Shown here piece by piece: positions 1 to 6,010 of a stretch of DNA of 64,000 nucleotides. The stretch spans positions 9,499 through 73,498 of the forward strand of contig JAEZCT010000019.1 of assembly GCA_023433405.1 (NCBI GenBank). The letters run 5' to 3'. A program made the position numbers and the translations under genes. Source of the stretch: Bacillota bacterium. GTDB taxonomy: Bacteria; Bacillota; Clostridia; Oscillospirales; Ruminococcaceae. The stretch's first letter is position 1. Every line of letters starts with the position of its first letter. Under the pieces are notes generated by a model. That model saw nothing but the letters and a program-made list of their open reading frames with translations. It was not told where the DNA came from and ran no database searches.

Positions 1-411
1 GGTCTGGTAGATGGTCATGCGCTTGATGTTCGGAAACGCCGCAAACGCTTCCTTGATGTTTTGCCGCAAAATACCTTCCGCGCCAAAAACGATGTGCTTC
101 TCCTTCATATCGGTGGCAAAGGTATATTTAATTTGAAAGTTGTCGTTGTCGCTGATGTAGCGCTTGGTTTGCCAGGTATCGTAGGTGCAGCCCACGGGGC
201 CGTGGCTCATGTGAATAACATCCTTCATGGGGGTGCCGATAACGTGCTTTGCGCCGCAGTAAGCGCAGCCACGCTCAGAGATTGTGCCTGGAATGGTGTT
301 AAGGTAACCAAGAGGCAGGGCCATCGAAAGATCCTCTCCCGGGCCTTTTATTACGGCGTGCTTTTCCCGTTCGGGAATGCACTCGCTGCATTTAAACAGA
401 TGGTAAGGCAT
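1..411 (-). CDS. anfD: Iron-only nitrogenase alpha subunit AnfD (partial, N-terminal 137 residues)
   Basis: The alpha subunit of the Fe-only dinitrogenase holds half of the P-cluster and the FeFe-cofactor. The visible 137 residues begin MPYHLFKCSE and contain GYLNTIPGTISERGCAYCG, the HGPVGCTYDTWQTKRY block and ATDMKEKHIVFGAE. These match my memory of AnfD and differ from VnfD (which has ATIPGTLSERGCAFCG and a different N-terminus) and from NifD. P-cluster cysteine candidates are Cys49 and Cys75. The ATG is preceded by AAAGGAGC at the right spacing, 18 nt after nifI2. The gene continues beyond position 1; by known anf operons anfG and anfK should follow outside the window (inference). Confidence 0.9.
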   Translation of the reverse strand, partial: MPYHLFKCSECIPEREKHAVIKGPGEDLSMALPLGYLNTIPGTISERGCAYCGAKHVIGTPMKDVIHMSHGPVGCTYDTWQTKRYISDNDNFQIKYTFATDMKEKHIVFGAEGILRQNIKEAFAAFPNIKRMTIYQT

Positions 412-429
412 AATGGTTGCTCCTTTCCA

Positions 430-801
430 TTAAAGAATCGCGTCGGTTCCGGTCTCGTCGGTGCGGATACGCACCGCCTCAACCACAGGGCAGATAAAAA
501 TCTTTCCGTCGCCGTACTGCCCGGTACGGTTTACGGCGATGACGGCCTTTACCACCGGCTCTACATCCTCGTCCTTCACCACAATGGAGATCTGACGCTT
601 TGGGATGTACTTCATCGCGCTGTTCTTTATCTGCTCAATCAGCTTCGGGCGTATCTCCACATCCACCTCGCCGATAATTCCTCTTTGCTTGCCGCGCCCG
701 AGAACGGGTATGGCTGTAATGGCGGGGCAATCGAGTTTTTCCAGCGCAAGCTTTGTGGGACCGACCATCTTGGGTCTTATGATTGCGATAATTTCTTTCA
801 T
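430..801 (-). CDS. nifI2: NifI2, PII-family regulator of the Fe-only nitrogenase
   Basis: A 123-aa PII-like protein. In methanogens and clostridia NifI1 and NifI2 form a complex that inhibits dinitrogenase when ammonium is available and releases it with 2-oxoglutarate. It shows the PII start MKEIIAIIRP, a T-loop beginning LGRGKQRGI, a central VVKDEDVEPVVKAVI strand-helix and the C-terminal GDGKIF signature. It lies between nifI1 (20 nt gap) and anfD (18 nt gap), the conserved nif/anf position for this pair. It lacks the longer T-loop region of the second NifI2 at 39615-40001. Family assignment is firm; that it acts on AnfDGK is inferred from operon position. Confidence 0.9.
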   Translation of the reverse strand: MKEIIAIIRPKMVGPTKLALEKLDCPAITAIPVLGRGKQRGIIGEVDVEIRPKLIEQIKNSAMKYIPKRQISIVVKDEDVEPVVKAVIAVNRTGQYGDGKIFICPVVEAVRIRTDETGTDAIL

Positions 802-821
802 GAGAAAGCTAAGCCCCTTTC

Positions 822-1139
822 TTACAGCAGTTCGTCGCCGGTGCGAACAGTGTACACCTTCTCCACTGGGGAGATAAAGATTTTACCGTCGCCGAAGTTG
901 CCGGTATAGGCCTTGTATTTAATGAGCTTTAAGACCTTATCCACATCCTCGTCCTCCACTACCATCATAATCAGGGTTTTGGGCAGCTCGTCATAATGAA
1001 TTGCGCCGACAGTAATGCCCTTTTGCTTGCCGCGTCCAAACGCGTGAATCTTTGTCATGGAGCTAAAGCCCGCCTCAGCCAGGCTATCGGACACACTGTC
1101 GGCGGCCTCGGGTCGCACAATCGCTTTAATCATTTTCAT
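822..1139 (-). CDS. nifI1: NifI1, PII-family regulator of the Fe-only nitrogenase
   Basis: A 105-aa PII protein starting MKMIKAIVRPE, with a T-loop FGRGKQKGITVGAIHYDELP lacking the tyrosine uridylylation context of GlnB, and the signature FGDGKIFISPVEKVYTVRTGD. It pairs with the next gene as the NifI1/NifI2 switch-off complex. It follows anfH after 29 nt and precedes nifI2 by 20 nt, so it is co-transcribed with anfH and anfD. It has a close paralogue at 39270-39596 in the Mo operon; having a separate pair per nitrogenase suggests subunit-specific partner recognition (inference). Confidence 0.9.
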   Translation of the reverse strand: MKMIKAIVRPEAADSVSDSLAEAGFSSMTKIHAFGRGKQKGITVGAIHYDELPKTLIMMVVEDEDVDKVLKLIKYKAYTGNFGDGKIFISPVEKVYTVRTGDELL

Positions 1140-1168
1140 TTCGGTTGCGCTCCTTTTTACATTGTTAT

Positions 1169-1993
1169 TTAGTCGGCGATGCCATATTTGACAACCATGG
1201 CCTCCAACTCATCCATAGAGAGCGGGCTTGGTATTACAAACATCTTGTTTTCAATAATTTTGCGCGCGAGCTCACCGTACTCCTTTGCCTGGTTCTCGGA
1301 GGAGTCGTATTCCACAACGGTTTTCTTATTAAACTCCGCCTTCTGCACGATGTTGTCGCGGGGTACAAAGTGAATCATCTGGGTGCCGATGGCGGCGGTG
1401 AATTCCTCCAAAAACTCCCGCTCCCGGTCAACCTTGCGGCTGTTGCAGATAATGCCGCCAAGACGCACGCCGCTCTGCTTTGCGTACTTGAGAAGTCCCT
1501 TGCAGATGTTGTTTGCCGCGTAAATCGCCATCATCTCGCCGGAGGCTACAATGTAAACCTCCTGGGCTTTTCCGTCGCGGATAGGCATTGCGAAGCCGCC
1601 GCACACCACGTCGCCCAAAACATCAAAGAACACGAAATCAAGGTCTTCCGTATAAGCGCCGTTGCCTTCCATCAGGTCGATGGCGGTGATAACGCCGCGT
1701 CCCGCGCAGCCAACGCCGGGCTCGGGGCCGCCCGATTCCACGCAGCGGATGTCCATAAAGCCGGTTTTGATCACCTTGTCGTTGGTGACCTTCTCCGCGC
1801 CGTCCTGACGCAGAACATCCATCAGGGTTTCCTGGGGCTTTCCGCCAAGAATTAAACGGGTGGAATCTGCCTTTGGGTCACAGCCGTGGATAAAAATTTT
1901 CTGGTCATAATAGTGCGCCATGGCCGCCGCTGTGTTTTGCTGTGTGGTGGATTTGCCGATACCGCCTTTGCCGTAAAACGCGATCTTTCTCAT
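1169..1993 (-). CDS. anfH: Iron-only nitrogenase Fe protein (dinitrogenase reductase) AnfH
   Basis: A 274-aa ATP-dependent electron donor to AnfDGK. The P-loop GKGGIGKST is at residues 8-16, the [4Fe-4S] ligand cysteines are Cys96 (in VGCAGRG) and Cys131 (in VVCGG), and Arg99 corresponds to the ADP-ribosylation site of NifH proteins. AnfH-like features are the FIHGCDPKADSTRLI block, the segment LRQDGAEKVTNDKVIKTGF, and the end ELEAMVVKYGIAD. It resembles remembered AnfH sequences more than the second Fe protein of this window (38410-39231). It is first in the operon, with GGAGGATG before the ATG. Distinction from VnfH rests on the adjacent anfD. Confidence 0.92.
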   Translation of the reverse strand: MRKIAFYGKGGIGKSTTQQNTAAAMAHYYDQKIFIHGCDPKADSTRLILGGKPQETLMDVLRQDGAEKVTNDKVIKTGFMDIRCVESGGPEPGVGCAGRGVITAIDLMEGNGAYTEDLDFVFFDVLGDVVCGGFAMPIRDGKAQEVYIVASGEMMAIYAANNICKGLLKYAKQSGVRLGGIICNSRKVDREREFLEEFTAAIGTQMIHFVPRDNIVQKAEFNKKTVVEYDSSENQAKEYGELARKIIENKMFVIPSPLSMDELEAMVVKYGIAD

Positions 1994-2059
1994 ACTTCAT
2001 CCTCCATACTGTTCATACTGTTTTAGCCGGACTCAAATCTCGTTATTACTCTACGATAT

Positions 2060-2120
2060 AACAAAAAAGGGCGCTTTTTTGCTTTGCAACTGCTCAGCGA
2101 AAAGTAACCCCTTTGTTAAC
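2060..2120 (-). promoter_or_regulatory. Candidate RNA switch in the anfH leader
   Basis: On the minus-strand RNA a hairpin TAAC-AAAGGG-GTTA (2118-2105) has a hexaloop with A at position 1 and G at position 4, identical in loop to the first hairpin of the nifH leader but with a different stem. Downstream lies AGCGCCCTTTTTT (2075-2063), which looks like the 3' half of an intrinsic terminator. Its best partners are the AAAGGG of the same loop plus CGCT at 2099-2096, with a bulge between. Hairpin and terminator would therefore compete. I did not find a second hexaloop hairpin as clear as in nifH, so this is a candidate only. Confidence 0.45.
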
Positions 2121-2207
2121 TTCTTTAATTTTCAGTGGTACTGTGTTGGTTAAATTCTTGGCGCCACCGTGAGTAACGTTTAATATCAAATATAATTGTT
2201 AACGTTT

Positions 2208-2236
2208 CGTTATGTTTGTCACGTTTGTTATGCTTG
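2208..2236. promoter_or_regulatory. Candidate operator repeat 1 (anfH side)
   Basis: The segment contains GTTATGTTTGTCAC (2209-2222) followed by GTTTGTTATGCTTG, so the GTTATG word occurs twice. The core TGTTTGTCAC recurs at 2347-2356 (one change) and inverted at 2495-2504. It lies about 215 bp upstream of the anfH start codon. I infer a binding site for the divergent HTH/molybdate-binding regulator; nothing in the sequence proves which protein binds. Confidence 0.45.
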
Positions 2237-2342
2237 TAATTGTACAGGATAGCCCTGTGGAATGCAAGACGGAATACTAAACAAGGTATTTTCCGCTGTT
2301 TTTATAATTACTGTGTAAATGCTACAACAATGTATTTGTTTA

Positions 2343-2356
2343 GTTATGTTTATCAC
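2343..2356. promoter_or_regulatory. Candidate operator repeat 2
   Basis: GTTATGTTTATCAC matches 13 of 14 bases of repeat 1 at 2209-2222, in the same orientation 134 bp away. It is followed by ATGTATCAC, a partial second copy of the TATCAC end. It sits in the middle of the divergent spacer. Confidence 0.4.
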
Positions 2357-2456
2357 ATGTATCACTAAATCCAATTTATATTTATTCGTTTGTCCACCCA
2401 CACGCCGTGTAAAGATTCGCTCAAAAAACTGACGGCAGAATGTAGCCTCCCCCATC

Positions 2457-2485
2457 TTGCCAGGAATTTTGCACTGTGCTATAAT
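2457..2485 (+). promoter_or_regulatory. Promoter of the HTH/molybdate-binding regulator gene
   Basis: TTGCCA (2457-2462) and TATAAT (2480-2485) are separated by 17 bp, a near-consensus housekeeping promoter. Transcription should start near 2492, immediately before operator-like repeat 3. Confidence 0.75.
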
Positions 2486-2494
2486 AAAAAAGCT

Positions 2495-2528
2495 GTGACA
2501 AACAAATAGAAATGATATAAAACATAAC
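2495..2528. promoter_or_regulatory. Candidate operator repeat 3 at the regulator's start site
   Basis: GTGACAAACA (2495-2504) is the exact reverse complement of TGTTTGTCAC in repeat 1, and AAACATAAC (2520-2528) is the reverse complement of GTTATGTTT. Both halves of repeat 1 thus recur inverted, just downstream of the predicted transcription start, a position suited to autorepression (inference). Confidence 0.45.
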
Positions 2529-2613
2529 AATCACAAGTACCCCGACAGTAAGATGCGCCCGGCGGCATTGCCTATGCCGGAAAACGGCGCAACGGTTTAG
2601 GAGGCTTTTAATT

Positions 2614-3591
2614 ATGCCTAACGATCTTTTAAGCGCACAGGAAGTCGCAGAGATCCTCAAGGTGGCACGCAATACCGTCTATGAGATCATCAAGCGCGGT
2701 GAACTGAAATATTCAAAGGTTGGCAAGCAGGTTCGGGTAGCCCGGCAGGATGTGGAGAGCTATCTTGGGCGCGCCACCCCCGTGGAGGAACAACCCACCA
2801 AGTACCTTCAAACCACCCACGGTTTGAAGGGAACCTACTCCACCCCTACGCAGGCGTATCCCCAGATCATGGAGGACAGCAAACGCGGCGGGGAGTTTGT
2901 CATCTGCGGGCAGGATATCAGTCTGGATATTCTTGCAAACCACCTTAATACGCTGACCGACATGCTACAGGTATACCGCTCCTACCTTGGCAGCTATAAC
3001 GGGATATACGCCCTGTATCAAGGGCGGGTGAACGTGGCGACGGCACACCTCTGGGACGGCGACCTCGACGAATATAACATTTCCTATGTAAAAAAGATGA
3101 TGCCGGGCATCCCGGCGCTGGTTATGCGTATTGGAAAACGGCAGCATGGCTTTTATGTGGCGTCGGGCAACCCCAAGGGCATTATGGGCTGGCCCGATTT
3201 AAAGCGCAAGGATATTGCCATAGCCAACCGCGAAAAAGGCAGCGGCGCGCGGGTGCTGCTGGATGAAAAGCTGCGCCTCATGGGCATGATAGGTGATTAT
3301 GTAGAAGGCTATGGGAATGAGTACAAATCGCATCTTGCCGTGGCCTCCCAGGTGCTGAGGGGGCAGGCGGATCTTGGGATAGGCAGCGAGTCCGGCTGCA
3401 AGACGCTTAAGGGGGTGGACTTTATTCCCCTGCAAACCGAATGCTATGACCTTGTGATACGGCTGGCCGACGCAGAGAAGCCGCCCTATCGGGCTATTTT
3501 GGAGATTGTTTCCTCCGACGCGTACCGGCTGGACCTTGAGAGCATTGGCGGGTACGATACCAGTGAAACCGGCAAGATTATTTGGCAGTAA
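2614..3591 (+). CDS. One-component regulator: excisionase-type HTH plus molybdate-binding-protein-like domain
   Basis: A 325-aa protein. Residues about 5-52 form an excisionase/MerR-like winged helix (LLSAQEVAEILKVARNTVYE, then VGKQVRVARQDVESYLG). Residues about 85-320 resemble the periplasmic molybdate-binding-type domain found in cytoplasmic regulators (COG1910/PBP-like), with FVICGQDISLDILANHL, KDIAIANREKGSGARVLLDE and GQADLGIGSESG. There is no signal peptide, so the ligand is sensed in the cytoplasm. AGGAGG precedes the ATG. It diverges from anfH, and a Mo-sensing repressor of the Mo-free nitrogenase is the obvious reading (inference; related proteins may bind tungstate or other ligands). 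The name ModE is not appropriate because the DNA-binding and effector domains differ from classical ModE. Confidence 0.8.
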   Translation: MPNDLLSAQEVAEILKVARNTVYEIIKRGELKYSKVGKQVRVARQDVESYLGRATPVEEQPTKYLQTTHGLKGTYSTPTQAYPQIMEDSKRGGEFVICGQDISLDILANHLNTLTDMLQVYRSYLGSYNGIYALYQGRVNVATAHLWDGDLDEYNISYVKKMMPGIPALVMRIGKRQHGFYVASGNPKGIMGWPDLKRKDIAIANREKGSGARVLLDEKLRLMGMIGDYVEGYGNEYKSHLAVASQVLRGQADLGIGSESGCKTLKGVDFIPLQTECYDLVIRLADAEKPPYRAILEIVSSDAYRLDLESIGGYDTSETGKIIWQ

Positions 3592-3597
3592 CAAAAA

Positions 3598-3647
3598 ATC
3601 CCCTCACAAGTGTAGGCGCTGAGATAAAAGCCCTATAAGCTAAAAAA
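3598..3647 (+). repeat. Diverged fragment of the 102-bp palindromic repeat (longer subfamily)
   Basis: AATCCCCTCACAAGTGTAGG and the following GAGATAAAAG...CCTATAAGCTAAA match the left half of the element at 17505-17702, including its extra GTGTAG-N8-AGATAAAA segment. The right half is missing. Confidence 0.5.
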
Positions 3648-3679
3648 CGATACTGACATGAGTATTTTCATAAAAACTC

Positions 3680-3714
3680 GACCCCCATGGCAGCAAAGTC
3701 ATGGGGGTCTTTAA
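3680..3714 (+). terminator. Intrinsic terminator of the regulator gene
   Basis: GACCCCCATG (3680-3689) pairs perfectly with CATGGGGGTC (3700-3709) around a 10-nt loop, followed by TTTAA. It lies 90 bp after the regulator stop codon. Confidence 0.8.
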
Positions 3715-3759
3715 CTATACATATATGAAGGAATGGCGAAATTGTTAAGCCACTAAGCG

Positions 3760-4467
3760 CTAATTGACGTAAAAGGACTCGGGGTCGATTCCCTGAGACG
3801 CACAGGCGACATCAAAAATGATGGCTTGTGTGCTGTCCTTTTGCAATTCCGCGGTCACATCAATAAGGAGCTCCTCCTCGGTTTTATTCACCTGAATGCC
3901 CTCTACCTGCCAGATGACATTGAACGCACTCATCAGGGTTAGGTGTTCCTCCACTGTCATGAGCTGCCAGTCAAAGATATCGTACGCGAGTGCTGAGGCA
4001 TCGGGATGGATGTCATACCCTGTGGGGGCGTCTGTCTCCGGAGCCGGCTGCGTGTCATCCGTTTGGGGGTAAAACAACACCGGGTCAACCCCCTGAGCCT
4101 CGCATACCAGTATAAACATAAGGGTTTGCTCCGTGTCCTTTGATAGCGACGTGTTTGCCTGCTCGAGAACACTCTCCGGGGTAACGTCATCCATAATCCC
4201 ATAATAGTCCTGCCAGATAAACATCACATCCTGCGACCATTTGAGCTTTTCCTCATCGGTCATGGCAGCCCAATCATATATATCCGCTGAAATCACCGAG
4301 GCGGCGTCGATGGGCGGCGGAAGATCCGGTTCCCCTTCTTCAAAATAGGGAGTCTCCTCCGAGCTGCTGCTGACCTCATCATCCAGTAAAAATGCGCCAA
4401 GCAGGCACCCTGTCAGGCAGGGCACCATCAACAGCGCGGTGAGTAAAAAAACGATTAACCTTTTCAT
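3760..4467 (-). CDS. Putative lipoprotein with two tandem DUF-like repeats
   Basis: A 235-aa protein of unknown function. A signal peptide with lipobox LTGC (Cys21) predicts anchoring to the outer face of the membrane. An acidic Ser-rich linker follows, then two homologous units: one from DIYDWAAMTDEEKLKWSQDV to AQGVDPVLFY and one from DIFDWQLMTVEEHLTLMSAF to SQGIDPESFY, each about 70-75 residues. The units share the pattern D-I-(Y/F)-D-W-x-x-M-T and a closing (A/S)-Q-G-(V/I)-D-P-x-x-F-Y. I do not recognise the family. It is transcribed away from the regulator gene. Confidence 0.8.
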   Translation of the reverse strand: MKRLIVFLLTALLMVPCLTGCLLGAFLLDDEVSSSSEETPYFEEGEPDLPPPIDAASVISADIYDWAAMTDEEKLKWSQDVMFIWQDYYGIMDDVTPESVLEQANTSLSKDTEQTLMFILVCEAQGVDPVLFYPQTDDTQPAPETDAPTGYDIHPDASALAYDIFDWQLMTVEEHLTLMSAFNVIWQVEGIQVNKTEEELLIDVTAELQKDSTQAIIFDVACASQGIDPESFYVN

Positions 4468-4487
4468 ACCCTATCTCCATCCTTCTA

Positions 4488-4521
4488 ATACTGCTAACCG
4501 ATTTAAAAGAGTATAAAAATC
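4488..4521 (-). repeat. Half copy of the 102-bp palindromic repeat
   Basis: ATACTGCTAACCGATTTAAA followed by AGAGTATAAAAATC corresponds to the terminal arm of the full elements; the central and opposite arms are absent. Confidence 0.55.
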
Positions 4522-4691
4522 GGAATAATTTGGCGGCGGAATAATTGCCGCCGCTTTGACACGATCTGCCTATATGTAGTCTGTGTATTCAAAAAGCACC
4601 GCCGCCGAATCTATTTTTTCTTTCTATCCTTCGTGCAGGCAGTACGTTAAGAAGCGTACCCGTAGCTATCTCCGGCCTATTTGATATCGGG

Positions 4692-4871
4692 TTAATCGAT
4701 GGAGAACACTAAAAAGACCCCCAGCGCCGTGTAAAGCAGGAAAGCAGCAGCGAAAACCAGAAGTGGTATGGCCGCAAGCAGCATCTTTTTGCGCCTGCGG
4801 GCTAACACTAAGCCGATGAATCCAAGTATTGCCGCAACCAGTCCAAGAATCAGGCTTACAAGCAGTTCCAC
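4692..4871 (-). CDS. Small two-helix membrane protein (59 aa)
   Basis: A GTG-started frame preceded by AAAGGAG at 8-9 nt encodes 59 residues. Residues about 3-24 (LLVSLILGLVAAILGFIGLV) and 31-56 (LAAIPLLVFAAAFLLYTALG) are strongly hydrophobic, and the two helices are separated by the basic turn ARRRKKM, so both ends should lie outside the cytoplasm. Function unknown. It stands alone between two lipoprotein genes on the minus strand. The good ribosome-binding site and hydrophobic pattern make it a likely real gene despite its size. Confidence 0.65.
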   Translation of the reverse strand: MELLVSLILGLVAAILGFIGLVLARRRKKMLLAAIPLLVFAAAFLLYTALGVFLVFSID

Positions 4872-5179
4872 CCCTTACACTCCTTTTCGGATTACAGGAA
4901 AAGCATTGGCTTTACTCTATTATATTACTACAGGAAATCAATTTTGCCTCTACCCGAAATGGGTAGTTTAAAGTTCTGTTGCTTTTAACCGAGCCATTAC
5001 CTTCGTGTGCGACTGCACCGGTGAATGGTTCTTTGTTTTTTGAAAACCCACCTGAAAAGTGTAGTGCAAATTTACTTGCGTTATTATATAATAATACCGC
5101 TTCACAGGAAAAATCCAGGATAAGCAAGCCTGTATTTTTCTTATTCTTTTACTGGGTTTATGAAAGGATAGCACCGAAA

Positions 5180-5803
5180 ATGAAACATCTCGCTTTAAGA
5201 GCACTTGCGTCCATGATGGCGACTACGATTCTTCTCGCGTCCGCAGTCGCCTGTTCCCCGGGTACGCCCACTGCCGTCCAATCCTCAGCTGCCCCGGCCT
5301 CCGGCGAAAGCGCGGTTTCAGCCGATGGCGGCACGTCAAGTGAAACCGGACCTTCCGGCTCCTCCCAAGAAACTGATGAGGAGGAGTTTAAGACCTATTT
5401 CAACGCGCTCTATGGATATTCCGTACCTTATCCCGCTTATATTGAATCCGCGGTGGAAAGCGACAGCGGCGATGGTGTAACCCTGACGAATAAAACAGCA
5501 GATGAGATTCTTAAAATCTGGGCGCAGTATGATATCGATTCGCTGACCGGTCAGGCCATGCTGGAGGAAGCCAAAACCAGGGTGGCACACATCGTAATGG
5601 AAGAGGCGGACGACACCAGCTTTTATATCCTGTATCAGGGCGGGGATGGCGGTGAAGGCGGCATTATTAACTTCTTTGAGTATGGACTGATTAAGGATGG
5701 CACCATAGTCCGCTTCTTATTCCGCTATCCCTTAGAGGTTGAGGCAGAATACGACGACATCATCAAGCAGATGATAACCGGCCTAACTTTCACCACCGCA
5801 TGA
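5180..5803 (+). CDS. Putative lipoprotein with Ser/Thr/Glu-rich linker
   Basis: A 207-aa protein of unknown function. I start it at ATG 5180 because MKHLALRALASMMATTILLA with lipobox AVAC (Cys25) gives a clean lipoprotein signal and AAAGGA lies upstream; the frame is open further 5' but that part has no coding character. A low-complexity linker (SAAPASGESAVSADGG and on) leads to a globular domain from about residue 65 (FKTYFNALYGYSVPYPAY ... LTGQAMLEEAK ... LEVEAEYDDIIKQMITGLTF). The ending resembles small extracytoplasmic domains of the PsbP/DUF type, but I cannot name it. Likely surface-attached. Confidence 0.75.
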   Translation: MKHLALRALASMMATTILLASAVACSPGTPTAVQSSAAPASGESAVSADGGTSSETGPSGSSQETDEEEFKTYFNALYGYSVPYPAYIESAVESDSGDGVTLTNKTADEILKIWAQYDIDSLTGQAMLEEAKTRVAHIVMEEADDTSFYILYQGGDGGEGGIINFFEYGLIKDGTIVRFLFRYPLEVEAEYDDIIKQMITGLTFTTA

Positions 5804-5926
5804 GGTGAATGCCATTGAAAAAACCTAAAAAAAGATAATCCGCAAAGCGGCGCGAAGCTGTTCCCGCATATCGTTTCGCACATGCTCTACACCCTTACCG
5901 GTGGACGGATTGACTTGCAAGAAAAA

Positions 5927-5985
5927 CCGCGCCCAAACAGGTTCCCCGGTTCCAGCCGGATACCTGTTTTGGGCGCGGACTAATT
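5927..5985. terminator. Bidirectional intrinsic terminator
   Basis: CCGCGCCCAAACAGG (5927-5941) pairs with CCTGTTTTGGGCGCGG (5963-5978). T7 follows on the plus strand and, read from the other side, TTTTTC follows on the minus strand, so it can end both the lipoprotein gene and the kinase-like gene. Confidence 0.8.
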
Positions 5986-6010
5986 TTTTTGGAAAAGGCT
6001 ACCCCTCAAA

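Noticed and set aside
1..411. Vanadium nitrogenase VnfD
   Set aside because: The N-terminal sequence and the GYLNTIPGTISERGCAYCG segment fit AnfD; VnfD differs at these positions as I recall it.
61..909. 282-codon plus-strand ORF
   Set aside because: It lies opposite anfD, nifI2 and nifI1 and has no family resemblance; it is a shadow of those genes.
1145..1855. 236-codon plus-strand ORF
   Set aside because: It is antisense to anfH; no ribosome-binding site or recognisable domain.
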